Made by a program: the position numbers and the translations under genes | Shown: positions 1 to 9,603 of the stretch, piece after piece | Layout: the number at the start of each line of letters is the position of its first letter | How positions within the stretch are numbered: the stretch's first letter is position 1 | The notes under the pieces: model-generated | Told to the model about the DNA's origin: nothing | Databases searched by the model: none | Seen by the model: only the letters and a program-made list of their open reading frames with translations | Source of the DNA: Denitrificimonas caeni DSM 24390 | GTDB lineage: Bacteria > Pseudomonadota > Gammaproteobacteria > Pseudomonadales > Pseudomonadaceae | Length of the DNA stretch: 64,000 nt | Assembly: GCF_000421765.1 (NCBI RefSeq) | Contig: NZ_ATXQ01000002.1 | Location: 248,001 to 312,000, forward strand | Direction of reading: 5' to 3'

Positions 1-1149
1 TTGATTGAACAGCAAGTAGCCGTCGATCTAATTACTGCCAGCAAAATCGGCCGCCAAGGCAATGAGTGCTTGGGGGCTTATGTGCTAGACCGTGAAACTG
101 ATGAAGTGGATACCTATGCCGCACGCTTTGTCGTCCTCGCCACTGGTGGTGCAGCCAAAGTGTATTTGTATACCAGTAACCCTGACAGCGCCTGTGGTGA
201 TGGTATTGCCATGGCTTGGCGCGCTGGATGCAGCGTTGGCAATTTAGAATTCAATCAGTTTCACCCCACTTGCTTATACCATCCGCAAGCGAAAAACTTT
301 TTAATCACCGAGGCCTTGCGTGGTGAAGGCGCACATCTAAAGCTGCCAAACGGTGAGCGCTTTATGACGCGCTTTGATGAACGTCTCGAACTGGCACCGC
401 GTGATATCGTGGCCCGTGCCATTGACCACGAAATGAAGCGCTTAGGTATTGATTGTGTGTATTTGGACATCAGCCACAAATCCGCTGCTTTCATCCAAGA
501 ACACTTCCCCACGGTCTATGAGCGTTGCTTGGCCTTTGGTATTGATATTACCCAGCAGCCTATTCCTGTCGTACCGGCAGCCCATTACACTTGTGGCGGC
601 GTAGTTGTCGATCAACACGGCCACACTGATATTGCTAATTTATATGCCATTGGCGAGACCAGTTTTACTGGCCTGCACGGTGCCAACCGCATGGCCAGCA
701 ACTCATTACTGGAGTGTTTTGTCTATGCCCGTTCGGCGGCTGCAGATATAAGTTGTCAAGTAGCGCACGTAAACCTCCCTGATCAGCTCCCGCACTGGGA
801 TGCAAGTCTGGTCACAGACTCTGATGAAGACGTGATTATCGCCCACAATTGGGATGAGCTTAGACGCTTTATGTGGGACTACGTGGGCATTGTGCGTACC
901 AATAAGCGCTTATTGCGCGCACAGCACCGAGTACGTCTGCTACTGAGCGAAATTGATGAGTTCTATAGTAATTATCGTGTCAGTCGCGATTTAATTGAAC
1001 TGCGTAATCTTGCTCTGGTGGCGGATCTGATTATTCGCTCAGCCATGCTGCGTAAAGAAAGCCGTGGCCTACATTACACGTTGGACTACCCAGAGCTTGC
1101 AGAATTAGCTGAGGATACTATCTTACGGCCCGCCAGCGTTGACGGCTGA
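1..1149 (+). CDS. nadB: L-aspartate oxidase, C-terminal part (5' end outside window)
   Basis: FAD-dependent oxidation of L-aspartate to iminoaspartate, the first step of de novo NAD synthesis, in the cytoplasm. The frame is open from base 1, and the 382 visible residues match the last two thirds of the roughly 540-residue family, so the N-terminal FAD-binding Rossmann part lies upstream. Visible family motifs are [11 protein letters not shown] near residue 44, EFNQFHPT at 83, TEALRGEGA at 103, PAAHYTCGG around 193 and [15 protein letters not shown] around 228. The C-terminal helical domain is present and ends in a normal stop. It runs convergently into ygfX with a 32-bp overlap of the 3' ends. 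The nadB, ygfX, sdhE, ygfZ neighbourhood is the one usual in pseudomonads. Confidence 0.96.
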   Translation: MIEQQVAVDLITASKIGRQGNECLGAYVLDRETDEVDTYAARFVVLATGGAAKVYLYTSNPDSACGDGIAMAWRAGCSVGNLEFNQFHPTCLYHPQAKNFLITEALRGEGAHLKLPNGERFMTRFDERLELAPRDIVARAIDHEMKRLGIDCVYLDISHKSAAFIQEHFPTVYERCLAFGIDITQQPIPVVPAAHYTCGGVVVDQHGHTDIANLYAIGETSFTGLHGANRMASNSLLECFVYARSAAADISCQVAHVNLPDQLPHWDASLVTDSDEDVIIAHNWDELRRFMWDYVGIVRTNKRLLRAQHRVRLLLSEIDEFYSNYRVSRDLIELRNLALVADLIIRSAMLRKESRGLHYTLDYPELAELAEDTILRPASVDG

Positions 1150-1591
1150 ATTTTAACCGCACCCGCAAGCGTCGATAGCTGTCTGCAGGCAAACTATCAG
1201 TACCAACCAGTAAGGTGCGATAAAACCATTGATCAGCACTACGGTAACGCAGCAGCACCAGCGCTGGAATAGCCATGCTATCAGCACGCAGCTGCACTGA
1301 CTGCCAACCCCGCTGCGCGTCCCACACTTGCCAGCCATTAGCAGTGCAACGCAGGCCTCGGCGCTGGGTTGGCTGCTGTAATCGAAGCAACTGCGTCAGT
1401 TGCCAGATGATCTGGCCAAGCAACAAGGTCAAAACCCCAAGTTTCCAAGCCCATTCCACAGCCGACAAGACCACAGCCACACACGCCAGCACAGAAAACA
1501 ATACAGCTAACACTGACAACCTCAGCGACGGCTGCCAGTGGCAAGCAAATGTATTACTTCGGCCGTGCATGATCCAAAACCAATGCAACAA
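1118..1591 (-). CDS. ygfX: YgfX/CptA-like inner-membrane protein
   Basis: Small membrane protein of the YgfX type. It has two hydrophobic segments near the N-terminus (about residues 27-43 and 48-66) followed by a soluble C-terminal part with Trp/Arg-rich strands such as [13 protein letters not shown]. The family partners with SdhE/YgfY; in E. coli it has been described as a toxin of cell division and shape. Identification rests on size, topology and its place directly downstream of sdhE, because sequence conservation is weak. The start may instead be the ATG at 1570; both starts overlap the end of sdhE, which suggests translational coupling. Its 3' end overlaps the convergent nadB by 32 bp. 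Confidence 0.75.
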   Translation of the reverse strand: MLHWFWIMHGRSNTFACHWQPSLRLSVLAVLFSVLACVAVVLSAVEWAWKLGVLTLLLGQIIWQLTQLLRLQQPTQRRGLRCTANGWQVWDAQRGWQSVQLRADSMAIPALVLLRYRSADQWFYRTLLVGTDSLPADSYRRLRVRLKFSRQRWRAVR

Positions 1592-1808
1592 TGCGCTTTA
1601 AATCGTCACTGTCCGGCTCGGCGCGACGCATAAACCAGCCAAAAATATCCTGATCTTCACAATCCAGAAGTAAACGATAACGCTCTCGATCGGCTTCATC
1701 GAGCTCTAAATAGCGCTCTTCAACAAAAGGCACCAGCAACTGATCCAGCTCCCACATACCGCGACGACTGTGCCAATAAAGACGTTTAACTTCTGTTTCG
1801 ATAGACAT
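1554..1808 (-). CDS. sdhE: FAD assembly factor SdhE
   Basis: Flavinylation factor that helps attach FAD to succinate dehydrogenase and fumarate reductase flavoprotein subunits. The 84-residue product has the diagnostic RGxxE motif (residues 16-20, in RRGMWELD) and the typical small helical fold with [17 protein letters not shown]. The start chosen is the ATG at 1808 rather than the one at 1820, because a GGAG lies at the correct distance before it. It overlaps ygfX downstream and diverges from ygfZ, matching the arrangement in other gammaproteobacteria. A functional link with neighbouring nadB, another flavoprotein, is possible but only inferred. Confidence 0.93.
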   Translation of the reverse strand: MSIETEVKRLYWHSRRGMWELDQLLVPFVEERYLELDEADRERYRLLLDCEDQDIFGWFMRRAEPDSDDLKRIVALVLDHARPK

Positions 1809-1928
1809 GACACACTCCAAAAAAAGAATAAACTAAGTATAAGACAGCTGTTACCGAACAACACACGCTGACAAGATCTCTTTAGCCCTCTATGATAGTC
1901 CCACGCTTTATTTACCAGTGAGACAGTC

Positions 1929-2870
1929 ATGACTGATTGTGCAAGTTTTACCCCGTTAAACCACGAAGGCATTCTTGCCGTACGTGGCCCCGATGCAAAA
2001 ACCTTCCTGCAAGGGCAAATCACCTGCCACCTTGGTTACGTTAGCGATGAGCGTAGCAGCTTAGGTGCGCGCTGCACGCCTAAAGGACGCATGTTATCAA
2101 GTTTTCGTGTGCTTTTAGAAAATGACGGCTATTTACTAGCCATGGACCAAGATATTTTAGTCGCACAACTGGCCGAGTTGCAAAAATTTGCCGTTTTTTC
2201 TAAAACCAAGTTGACTGATGATAGCGCGCTCTGGAGCCGCTTTGGCTTATACCAAGGTGATGCAGCACTGACTGCGCTCGGCATTGAACTGCCGGCAGAA
2301 ACCAATAGCACTGTGCACCATAACAATATGATTGCGGTGCGCGTGTCTGCCGAACTGACTGAATTATGGGTGCATGCCGATGAAGGCCCATGCTTGCGTA
2401 AACGCTTGCTGGGGCACCTGAGCGAGGCGCCACTCAATACTTGGTTGCTGGCACAAATCCGTAGCGGTATTGGCCACGTCACCATGCCAACCCGTGAGCA
2501 ATTTATTCCACAGATGCTCAATTTGCCTGCCCTTGATGCCGTGAGCTTCAAAAAAGGCTGCTACACCGGGCAAGAAATCGTCGCTCGCATGCAGTATCTG
2601 GGCAAGTTAAAACGCCACATGTACCGTTTTCAATTGGCCACAGAAAACATTCCAGCAGCAGGTACAGCGCTACTGTCGCCGGTGCACTCAAGCTCCGTAG
2701 GCGAAGTTGTCAGCGCAGCGCGCAGTGAGTACGGTATAGAACTATTAGCTACCGCCTTAGATGATGCGGTTGGTGATGGACGTATTTACTTAGACGGCGA
2801 TGAAAAAAACTTGCTGGAGCAACTTGAACTGCCCTACGCATTAGATACTGATCGTGAAATTTTGCGCTGA
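1929..2870 (+). CDS. ygfZ: YgfZ/GcvT-family folate-binding Fe-S maintenance protein
   Basis: Tetrahydrofolate-dependent protein that supports assembly or repair of iron-sulfur enzymes such as MiaB. The 313-residue product has the family signature KKGCYTGQE near residue 208, which includes the conserved cysteine, and the N-terminal GcvT-like fold (LQGQITCHLGYV, LGARCTPKGRML). Length is close to the E. coli protein (326). It is divergent from sdhE. The following HDOD gene starts 33 bp downstream on the same strand and could be co-transcribed. Confidence 0.93.
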   Translation: MTDCASFTPLNHEGILAVRGPDAKTFLQGQITCHLGYVSDERSSLGARCTPKGRMLSSFRVLLENDGYLLAMDQDILVAQLAELQKFAVFSKTKLTDDSALWSRFGLYQGDAALTALGIELPAETNSTVHHNNMIAVRVSAELTELWVHADEGPCLRKRLLGHLSEAPLNTWLLAQIRSGIGHVTMPTREQFIPQMLNLPALDAVSFKKGCYTGQEIVARMQYLGKLKRHMYRFQLATENIPAAGTALLSPVHSSSVGEVVSAARSEYGIELLATALDDAVGDGRIYLDGDEKNLLEQLELPYALDTDREILR

Positions 2871-2903
2871 TCAACTGATGAGCAGCATTAAAGGAGTATG
2901 TGC

Positions 2904-3743
2904 ATGAGCACATTAGCAGAAAAAGTTCAAAACGAACTACTAGAAGCAATTGAAAATGATGAGTTAGTTTTACCAACCTTACCTGAGGTTGCTTTACGAG
3001 TGCGTGAAGCAGCTGAAGACCCTAACATCAGCATTCCGGCGCTGAGTAAAGTCATTGGTAATGATGCGGCACTGACTGCACGGCTAATTAAAGTTGTTAA
3101 CAGTCCGCTGCTACGCACCAATAAAGAAATCACCGACTTAAATATGGCGATCAGCCGTTTGGGCATCAATTACACTGCGAACTTAGCTACCGGTTTAGCT
3201 ATGGAGCAAATGTTCCAAGCTACCTCGGATGTAATTGACAGTAAAATGCGTGATGTCTGGAATCGAAGCACTGAAATTGCTGGAATCTGCCATGTTCTTT
3301 GTCGCCATTTTACACGTCTGCAACCTGATCAAGCGACACTCGCTGGGCTTGTGCATCAAATCGGTATTTTACCTATTTTGACTTATGCCGAAGCAAGTGA
3401 GGCTCTGTTAAAAGACTCAATCAGTCTGAACCATATTATTGATCGCATTCATCCTGTTTTAGGTGAGCGTATTTTACGTGCTTGGGACTTCCCCGAACAA
3501 ATCTCTGCGATACCAGCAAACTATCTCGATTTTGGGCGTCAATCAAAATCCGTTGATTATATTGACATTGTGCAAGTAGCCACCCTGCAGAGCCACGCAG
3601 ACAGCGATCATCCATTATCTCAAGTGGATTGGAGCCAGGTTGCTGCATTCGCGCAACTGGGCTTAGACGTGGAAACCCGCATCAATGATGATGAGGACTT
3701 ATCAGCGTCGATGGAAGCCGCCATGCTAATGCTGCAAGCCTGA
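2904..3743 (+). CDS. HDOD-domain signalling protein
   Basis: Single-domain HDOD protein of 279 residues. HDOD domains are HD-related folds without the metal-binding HD pair and act in regulatory or signalling complexes, often linked to c-di-GMP or motility networks. Visible hallmarks are LPTLPEVALRVREAAEDP near the N-terminus, a run with KVVNSPLLR and ISRLGI, and the histidine-containing AGLVHQIGILPIL. The ATG at 2904 is preferred over the ATG at 2898, because AAGGAG is seven bases from the former and only one from the latter. A second HDOD gene lies at 18308-19171. The ligand and target are unknown. Confidence 0.88.
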   Translation: MSTLAEKVQNELLEAIENDELVLPTLPEVALRVREAAEDPNISIPALSKVIGNDAALTARLIKVVNSPLLRTNKEITDLNMAISRLGINYTANLATGLAMEQMFQATSDVIDSKMRDVWNRSTEIAGICHVLCRHFTRLQPDQATLAGLVHQIGILPILTYAEASEALLKDSISLNHIIDRIHPVLGERILRAWDFPEQISAIPANYLDFGRQSKSVDYIDIVQVATLQSHADSDHPLSQVDWSQVAAFAQLGLDVETRINDDEDLSASMEAAMLMLQA

Positions 3744-3891
3744 TACTGTCACCCTGAAACCTGCTATATCACGCCTGATAACCGTCAGCCAATAGCAGGT
3801 TTATTCCCAACTTGAAAACCTAACTCATCCCCCCTTTATTATTTTTATTGTTGCTGCCTGCAGATAAGAATAAAAAGTCACTCCCTCATAA

Positions 3892-3905
3892 TTGACCTCC
3901 ATCAA
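3892..3905 (+). promoter_or_regulatory. Putative Anr/FNR box upstream of ubiUVT
   Basis: TTGACCTCCATCAA matches the FNR/Anr consensus TTGAT-N4-ATCAA at nine of ten defined bases. A TAGATT at 3928-3933 could serve as -10 element. That would give a start near 3940 and centre the box at about -41.5, the classic class II activator position. The E. coli ubiUVT genes are known to be activated by Fnr. Confidence 0.6.
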
Positions 3906-3995
3906 GGCTTCCTTGCGTCAATCTGCTTAGATTGCAGCAGTTAAATTGGACCTGCCAACTGATGCTTGTGTCCATGCCTGAAGTGAGGAGTTCCC

Positions 3996-4991
3996 ATGCA
4001 ACTGGTTTGTCCTGCCGGTAGTTTGCCCGCCCTAAAAGCCGCTGTTCGCCAAGGCGCAGATGCTGTCTACGTTGGTTTTCGTGATGATACCAATGCGCGC
4101 CACTTTGCTGGTTTAAACCTAGATGACAAGCAACTGGAAAGCGGTGTGGCTTTTGCCCATCAACACAACAAACACGTCTATATTGCCGTCAACACCTACG
4201 CCCAACCCGAAGGTTGGAGCCGCTGGCAACGCGCTGTTGATCAAGCTGCTGATTTAGGTGTAAACGCCTTAATTGCGGCAGACCTTGGCGTTTTAGCCTA
4301 CGCAACGAAACACCACCCACAACTTAATTTGCACCTTTCGGTGCAAGGCTCAGCCACCAATGCGGCGGCACTGGCCTTTTATCAAGAACGTTACAACATC
4401 AAGCGCGCTGTTTTGCCGCGCGTTTTGTCACTGGCGCAAGTTAAGCATGTCGCCAGTCAAAGCCCAGTACCGATTGAAGTCTTTGCTTTTGGCAGCCTGT
4501 GCATTATGGCCGAAGGTCGCTGTCATTTATCTTCCTACCTCACCGGTGAATCACCCAATCTATGCGGTGTTTGCTCGCCCGCTAAAGCAGTTCGCTGGAG
4601 CAATGAAGACGGTGAACTGACCTCACGTCTTAATGAAGTCTTAATTGATCGCTACAGTGAAGGCGAATCAGCAGGTTATCCCACCTTGTGCAAAGGCCGC
4701 TTTATGGTCAACGGTCAGCGTTTTCATGCTTTAGAAGAACCGACCAGCCTCGATACCATGGATTTGATTCCTGAACTGGCCAAAATTGGCGTCAGTGCGG
4801 TAAAAATCGAGGGCCGCCAGCGCAGCCCAGCTTACGTTGAGCAAGTTACTCGCGTCTGGCGCGCAGCCTTAGACAGCCATCGCCAAGCCCCCGAACAGTA
4901 CAAGGTCGAGCCCATTTGGCGACAAACCTTGGCGGGGCTATCAGAAGGCAGTCAAACCACTCTCGGTGCTTACCATCGCGCATGGCAATAG
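3996..4991 (+). CDS. ubiU: UbiU, O2-independent ubiquinone hydroxylation, U32 peptidase family
   Basis: With UbiV it forms a 4Fe-4S heterodimer that hydroxylates the ubiquinone ring without oxygen, allowing ubiquinone synthesis under anoxia. The 331-residue product belongs to the U32 'peptidase' family. Cysteines occur at 169, 176, 193 and 232, the same numbering as the four cluster ligands of E. coli UbiU (an extra Cys is at 190). The N-terminus LVCPAGSLPALKAAV is typical. It is the first gene of ubiU-ubiV-ubiT, with ubiV 11 bp downstream and an Anr/FNR-like box upstream. This suggests respiration on alternative acceptors such as nitrate; that is inference. Confidence 0.96.
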   Translation: MQLVCPAGSLPALKAAVRQGADAVYVGFRDDTNARHFAGLNLDDKQLESGVAFAHQHNKHVYIAVNTYAQPEGWSRWQRAVDQAADLGVNALIAADLGVLAYATKHHPQLNLHLSVQGSATNAAALAFYQERYNIKRAVLPRVLSLAQVKHVASQSPVPIEVFAFGSLCIMAEGRCHLSSYLTGESPNLCGVCSPAKAVRWSNEDGELTSRLNEVLIDRYSEGESAGYPTLCKGRFMVNGQRFHALEEPTSLDTMDLIPELAKIGVSAVKIEGRQRSPAYVEQVTRVWRAALDSHRQAPEQYKVEPIWRQTLAGLSEGSQTTLGAYHRAWQ

Positions 4992-5002
4992 AGGCAATCA
5001 TT

Positions 5003-5893
5003 ATGAAACTTTCTTTAGGCCCAGTTTTATTCTTCTGGGATCGCGACATCTTGATGCAGTTTTATGCCGATATGGCAGAGCAACCGCTCGACATTATTTA
5101 CATGGGTGAAACCGTTTGCTCAAAACGTCGCTCATTATCACTGGACGACTGGCTCGGTTTAGCCCGCGACATGCAGCAACAAAGTCAGGCGCAAGTCGTA
5201 CTCTCGGGACTGACTTTAGTGGAAGCAGCGTCCGAACTGTCCAGTTTGAAGCGCATGTGTGGCAATGGCGAGTTTTTGGTTGAGGCCAATGACATGTCAG
5301 CGGTGCATTATCTGAGCCAGCAAAACGTGCCTTTCGTGGGTGGCCCTGCCCTCAATATTTACAATGGCCAAACACTTGCCGAATTTATCAAGTGTGGCAT
5401 GACACGCTGGTCGCCACCGGTTGAGTGCTCAGCGCAAATCATTTCAGCAGCACTCAAACAGCTTGATGAGCTGGGTGTGGCACGCCCTGAAGTTGAAGTC
5501 TTTGCTTACGGTCATTTACCTTTAGCCTATTCCGCACGCTGCTTTACTGCCCGCTCAGAAAACCGTCCAAAAGATGATTGCGATCTGTGCTGCATTAAGT
5601 ACGAAGAAGGTATTCCACTGCTCAGCCAAGAAGGCCAAGCCCTGTTTACCATTAACGGTATTCAAACCATGTCTGCGGAAATCAATAACTTGTTGGCTGA
5701 TTTCCCCTCGCTACAAGCAGCTGGAACTGATATTGCACGCTTAAGTCCACGCGCCCAAGGCATGAGTGAGATCATTACTGCTTGGGACAGCGTACGCCAA
5801 GGTCATCTGCCACCGCTTGCTGTACAAGGTTGTAACGGCTACTGGCATGGCCGCCCAGGCATGGTCAGCGTTGAGGAGGTCGGCTTATGTTAA
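5003..5893 (+). CDS. ubiV: UbiV, O2-independent ubiquinone hydroxylation partner
   Basis: Second subunit of the UbiU-UbiV 4Fe-4S hydroxylation complex. From the ATG at 5003 the product is 296 residues, and cysteines fall at 39, 180, 193 and 197, exactly the cluster ligands of E. coli UbiV. That agreement, together with a GAGG eight bases upstream, supports this start over longer in-frame alternatives beginning inside ubiU. U32-family features include YMGETVCSKRR and FAYGHLPLAYSARC. The stop codon overlaps the ubiT start by seven bases, so translation is probably coupled. Confidence 0.96.
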   Translation: MKLSLGPVLFFWDRDILMQFYADMAEQPLDIIYMGETVCSKRRSLSLDDWLGLARDMQQQSQAQVVLSGLTLVEAASELSSLKRMCGNGEFLVEANDMSAVHYLSQQNVPFVGGPALNIYNGQTLAEFIKCGMTRWSPPVECSAQIISAALKQLDELGVARPEVEVFAYGHLPLAYSARCFTARSENRPKDDCDLCCIKYEEGIPLLSQEGQALFTINGIQTMSAEINNLLADFPSLQAAGTDIARLSPRAQGMSEIITAWDSVRQGHLPPLAVQGCNGYWHGRPGMVSVEEVGLC

Positions 5894-6372
5894 ACCGCGC
5901 AGCGCCTTTTTTATTATCGGCAGGCGATCGCGTCTTGCCTTTGGCCACCCACATGCCTTTTTTCTTACAGCGTTTTGCTTTGCAGCGCAGTTTAAATCAG
6001 GTATTTGCGCAAGCCATGCAAGATGGCTTATTCGATATTTTAGAGCGACGCTGGATGCGTTTACGGGTCAATGACTTGAACCTGTCCTGGTGTTTAAGTA
6101 AAGATCCGCACAGCAATCGTTTACTGATTCAAGAGCGTGCCGCGGTTGAAGTAACCATTAGCGGCAACTGGCGCGAATTCTTATTACTGGCCAGCCGTCA
6201 AGAAGACCCTGACACACTATTCTTTCGTCGCCGCTTACAAATTGATGGCGATACCGAATTGGGTTTAGCGGTGAAAAACATGATCGACAGCCTTGATTCT
6301 GATGACTTGCCGCACTGGCTCTGGCAAACCATTGAAACCTTAGGCAAACAAGCGCTGCCGACGAGCAACTAA
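5887..6372 (+). CDS. ubiT: UbiT, SCP2-domain lipid-binding ubiquinone accessory factor
   Basis: SCP2 sterol-carrier-domain protein of 161 residues, thought to bind prenylated ubiquinone intermediates and required for anaerobic ubiquinone synthesis together with UbiU and UbiV. SCP2 features are WCLSKDPHSNRLLI, AAVEVTISGNWREFLLLA and DPDTLFFRRRLQIDGDTELG. It is preceded by a strong GAGGAGGT ribosome-binding site inside the end of ubiV and overlaps that gene by seven bases. It is the last gene of the operon. Confidence 0.94.
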   Translation: MLNRAAPFLLSAGDRVLPLATHMPFFLQRFALQRSLNQVFAQAMQDGLFDILERRWMRLRVNDLNLSWCLSKDPHSNRLLIQERAAVEVTISGNWREFLLLASRQEDPDTLFFRRRLQIDGDTELGLAVKNMIDSLDSDDLPHWLWQTIETLGKQALPTSN

Positions 6373-6443
6373 TCCCCGGTCAGCACCTTGAGCATTACTC
6401 AGCCAAGCTCTATTATCCATTTAAATATTGATGGAGCTTGGTA

Positions 6444-6749
6444 ATGCCGACCCTACTGCAAATTGATTTCCCATTTACTGGACCATTTGGTGAAGAGATG
6501 CATCAAGCGATGCAGCCTCTGGCCGAGTCAATCATCGAAGAACCTGGCTTGATCTGGAAAATCTGGACTGAGAATACTGCCTCGCAAGAAGCTGGCGGTG
6601 TTTACTTGTTTAGTGATGCAACTGCTGCACAAAACTACCTTGAAATGCACAGCGCACGTTTAACCGCCGGTGGCGTAACTGGCATTCGCGCTAAACTCTT
6701 TTCAGTAAATAACCCGCTGAGTTTAATCTGCAAAGGACCCATTCAATGA
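6444..6749 (+). CDS. ydhR: YdhR-family putative monooxygenase
   Basis: Dimeric ferredoxin-like (ABM-fold) small protein of the YdhR family; the biochemical role is unsettled, with a proposed aromatic monooxygenase activity. The product is 101 residues, the same as E. coli YdhR, with the motif EEPGLIWKIWTEN and EAGGVYLFSD typical of the family. The ATG at 6444 is used because GGAG lies seven bases upstream; an in-frame TTG at 6438 is unlikely. Its stop overlaps the yajD start (ATGA), so the two genes form an operon. Confidence 0.88.
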   Translation: MPTLLQIDFPFTGPFGEEMHQAMQPLAESIIEEPGLIWKIWTENTASQEAGGVYLFSDATAAQNYLEMHSARLTAGGVTGIRAKLFSVNNPLSLICKGPIQ

Positions 6750-7099
6750 CTACCAGTAAGCTCGATAAAATTCTCGCGCAGTCCTATCAAGAGCGTGAAA
6801 GCGGCTACCGTCACAAAGCGTTAAAAATGTACCCACACTTTTGTGGTCGTTGCAGTCGTGAGTTTAGCGGCAAAGGCCTTAGCGAACTGACAGTGCATCA
6901 CCGCGACCATAATCATGATAACAACCCTTCTGACGGCTCAAACTGGGAGCTGTTATGCTTGTACTGTCATGACAATGAACATCAGCGCCAAGTTGATATG
7001 CATTATCAGAAAGAAGAAAGCGCCGGCCAAAAAGGCCCACAACAAACCTTTAAAGGCTTAGCTGGGTTAGCTGATTTGCTTAAAAAACAAGATTCTTAA
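6746..7099 (+). CDS. yajD: YajD-like HNH nuclease
   Basis: Short HNH endonuclease-fold protein of 117 residues. The zinc-binding pair CGRC (near residue 34) and the second pair CLYC (near 72) flank the catalytic LTVHHRDHNHDNNPSDGSN. The order of motifs and length match E. coli YajD, whose cellular role is not known. It overlaps ydhR by four bases. It is not next to any restriction or phage gene, so I treat it as a housekeeping HNH protein. Confidence 0.9.
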   Translation: MTTSKLDKILAQSYQERESGYRHKALKMYPHFCGRCSREFSGKGLSELTVHHRDHNHDNNPSDGSNWELLCLYCHDNEHQRQVDMHYQKEESAGQKGPQQTFKGLAGLADLLKKQDS

Positions 7100-7165
7100 T
7101 GCTCTTTAAAACTTCCCTGCGCTGCCCCCCCACAGAGCATAGGGATCATGCATTGATATCAGCAA

Positions 7166-7615
7166 CTAGCCTGATCTAAAAATCAGATGCTTTTCCCAAT
7201 CATCTTCATGCACATCCATTTCACTGACCATACGGCCTAACTGTGAAACACGTTCTGTGTGCACCGCATCGCGATTCCCACACACCAAATGATGCCAGAC
7301 AAATAAGTCTTTACCTTCATGCACCAAACGGTAGGCACAGGTGGTTGGCAACCAGCGAAACGCATCTGCTTGATCTGCGGTTAACTGAATACAATCCGGC
7401 ACGAATTTTTTGCGACCTGGATAGTTACTGCAACGCGCGGTATCTAAATCCAATAGCTTGCAGGCAATATTGGTGTAGAACACCGAGCCATCATCTTCAT
7501 CTTCAAGCTTTTGCAAACAACATAAACCACAGCCATCGCACAATGACTCCCACTCTTCCTGATCAAGCTCAGCAAGCGTTTTGCGTTTCCAAAAACCCTG
7601 AACAATTGCCGCCAT
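7166..7615 (-). CDS. ycgN: YcgN/UPF0260 family cysteine-cluster protein
   Basis: 149-residue protein of the UPF0260 (YkgJ/YcgN-type) family, predicted to bind zinc or iron through conserved cysteines. Visible are [17 protein letters not shown] near residue 23, [20 protein letters not shown] and a later PTTCAYRLV. Function is uncharacterised. It is convergent with yajD. The start ATG at 7615 yields the usual N-terminus with [15 protein letters not shown]. Confidence 0.88.
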   Translation of the reverse strand: MAAIVQGFWKRKTLAELDQEEWESLCDGCGLCCLQKLEDEDDGSVFYTNIACKLLDLDTARCSNYPGRKKFVPDCIQLTADQADAFRWLPTTCAYRLVHEGKDLFVWHHLVCGNRDAVHTERVSQLGRMVSEMDVHEDDWEKHLIFRSG

Positions 7616-7660
7616 ACCCTGATCTACCCTTACTCAACACTCATCTTTATTGAGTTAAGC

Positions 7661-7978
7661 CTAATCTTGCTTACACTCAACCTGAACACGCATTTTAATC
7701 ACAGTGTTATTAAAGCGTGCAGTTAAATGCGCCGTCTCGCCAGCAGCTACACGCGCTCGGCGAGTACGCGGAGCTTCAGGACCATTACGAAAACGAACCT
7801 TACAAACCGCAGCTCGCGCACCATAGTTGGAGAGCGACACTGAAGGCATATTATTGCCTAAATCTAAGGTATCAACTGCTATTTCTGCACCATTCAGCTG
7901 TTTCTCCACTTCAAATGGAAAAGCTAAAGCGACACCAGGTAAGACTAGAAGTAGAACTGCCAGCATTTTTTTGATCAT
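7661..7978 (-). CDS. Small secreted protein of unknown function
   Basis: 105-residue protein with a clear signal peptide (MIKK followed by a hydrophobic LAVLLLVLPGVALAF stretch, cleavage probably after ALA). The mature part is Arg-rich with strands suggestive of a small beta-sandwich (MPSVSLSNYGARAAVCKVRF). It has two cysteines, in AVCKVRF and VECKQ, that could form a disulfide in the periplasm. I do not recognise a named family with certainty. It lies 45 bp upstream of ycgN on the same strand and may be co-transcribed with it. Confidence 0.7.
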   Translation of the reverse strand: MIKKMLAVLLLVLPGVALAFPFEVEKQLNGAEIAVDTLDLGNNMPSVSLSNYGARAAVCKVRFRNGPEAPRTRRARVAAGETAHLTARFNNTVIKMRVQVECKQD

Positions 7979-8132
7979 TTTATCACCTACTTAACGACAT
8001 CCGCAGTGTAGCGCAAAGCTGTTACTTTTACCCGTAAGTACGAATTGAAAAAGGGATAGCAACCGGCAGTAAAATAAGCAAGAATATAAAAAACCATACT
8101 TCCGCCATTTAAGTTCACTTTATGCAACGCGT

Positions 8133-8161
8133 AAAAAAGCCACCGCGAGGGTGGCTTTTTT
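8133..8161 (-). terminator. Rho-independent terminator after argG
   Basis: A 12-bp hairpin with arms AAAAAAGCCACC and GGTGGCTTTTTT around a short loop, followed by a T-run when read on the minus strand. It sits 30 bp after the argG stop. Confidence 0.85.
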
Positions 8162-8190
8162 AACACTAGAGATAAACTAGCTATCCCCTC

Positions 8191-9408
8191 TTACAACAAC
8201 TTGCGGCCTTTGGTGGCAGCAATGCGTAAGCGTAGTGCGTTGAGCTTAATAAAGCCTGCAGCATCCGCTTGGTCGTAAGCACCGGCATCGTCTTCAAAGG
8301 TGGCAATCGCCGCATCAAACAGTGAGTCGTCTGATTTACGGCCGATAACTACAACGTTACCTTTGTACAGTTTCAAACGAACCACGCCGTTGACGTTGGC
8401 TTGTGATGCATCAATCATCTGTTGCAGCATCACGCGCTCTGGGCTCCACCAGTAGCCGTTGTAGATCAACGAGGCATACTTAGGCATCAACTCATCTTTC
8501 AGGTGAGCAACTTCACGGTCGAGGGTGATTGACTCAATCGCACGGTGCGCGCGCAGCATGATGGTGCCGCCTGGGGTTTCGTAGCAACCACGGGCTTTCA
8601 TGCCCACGTAACGGTTTTCGACGATATCAACACGGCCGATACCATGCTCACCACCAATGCGGTTCAGCTCAGCCAAAACTGTGGCTGGTGACATATCAAC
8701 GCCATCAATCGCGGTGATATCACCTTTACGGTAGGTCAGTTCAATGTACTGTGGGGTGCTAGAGGCTTCTTCAAGCGACTTGGTCCAACGCCACATGTCT
8801 TCTTCGTGCTCAGTCCAGGTATCTTCCAACACACCGCCTTCGTAGGAGATGTGCAGTAAGTTGGCGTCCATTGAGTATGGTGATTTTTTCTTGCCGTGAC
8901 GCTCAATCTGGATGTTGTGCTTTTCTGCGTAATCCATCAGCTTTTCGCGCGACAACAAATCCCACTCACGCCAAGGCGCAATGACTTTTACACCGGGCTT
9001 CAGGGCATAAGCACCCAGTTCAAAACGCACTTGGTCATTACCTTTACCAGTTGCGCCGTGGGAAATAGCATCCGCACCGGTTTCATTGGCAATTTCAATC
9101 AAGCGCTTAGCAATCAAAGGACGCGCGATTGAAGTACCGAGTAAGTACTCACCTTCGTAGATGGTGTTGGCGCGGAACATCGGGAAGACAAAGTCACGAA
9201 CAAACTCTTCGCGTAGATCGTCAATGTAGATTTCTTTAACACCTAGGGCTTGTGCTTTTGCACGTGCAGGTTCTACTTCTTCACCTTGACCAAGGTCGGC
9301 GGTAAAAGTAACAACTTCACAGTTGTACGTATCTTGCAGCCACTTAAGAATGACCGAAGTGTCCAAGCCACCGGAATAGGCGAGAACCACCTTCTTGACG
9401 TCTGACAT
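8191..9408 (-). CDS. argG: Argininosuccinate synthase
   Basis: Joins citrulline and aspartate with ATP to form argininosuccinate in arginine biosynthesis. The 405-residue product begins [19 protein letters not shown], with the N-type ATP pyrophosphatase loop SGGLDTS. The downstream motif [15 protein letters not shown] and the C-terminal SPERVMLQQ region are typical. The ATG at 9408 is chosen because it gives the normal N-terminus just before the P-loop and has a GGAG eight bases upstream. It is a single-gene unit with a strong terminator. Confidence 0.98.
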   Translation of the reverse strand: MSDVKKVVLAYSGGLDTSVILKWLQDTYNCEVVTFTADLGQGEEVEPARAKAQALGVKEIYIDDLREEFVRDFVFPMFRANTIYEGEYLLGTSIARPLIAKRLIEIANETGADAISHGATGKGNDQVRFELGAYALKPGVKVIAPWREWDLLSREKLMDYAEKHNIQIERHGKKKSPYSMDANLLHISYEGGVLEDTWTEHEEDMWRWTKSLEEASSTPQYIELTYRKGDITAIDGVDMSPATVLAELNRIGGEHGIGRVDIVENRYVGMKARGCYETPGGTIMLRAHRAIESITLDREVAHLKDELMPKYASLIYNGYWWSPERVMLQQMIDASQANVNGVVRLKLYKGNVVVIGRKSDDSLFDAAIATFEDDAGAYDQADAAGFIKLNALRLRIAATKGRKLL

Positions 9409-9603
9409 GCCTTCAACTCCACGAGAATTATGCGATAAAGGCGTTATTCTACTGCTGACCGCCAATAATTTATAGTGTCAACATGGCTTGCAATAGAATA
9501 TTCACCCTGAAAATGACGCAGACTGAGGAAAACTTGGAGCCTATGTCTTCATCAGTCTGCGTAGGTTGCTCAAGTCGCGCAGCGGCAACTCAAACGGGAT
9601 AGC

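Noticed and set aside
3757-3802. Terminator after the first HDOD gene (AACCTGCTAT with ATAGCAGGTT)
   Set aside because: The arms pair, but the loop is about 25 bases and no proper T-run follows, so I do not list it.
7100-7165. Hairpin ATGCTCT/AGAGCAT between yajD and ycgN
   Set aside because: Seven-bp stem with a loop of nearly 30 bases and no T-run; too weak for a terminator.
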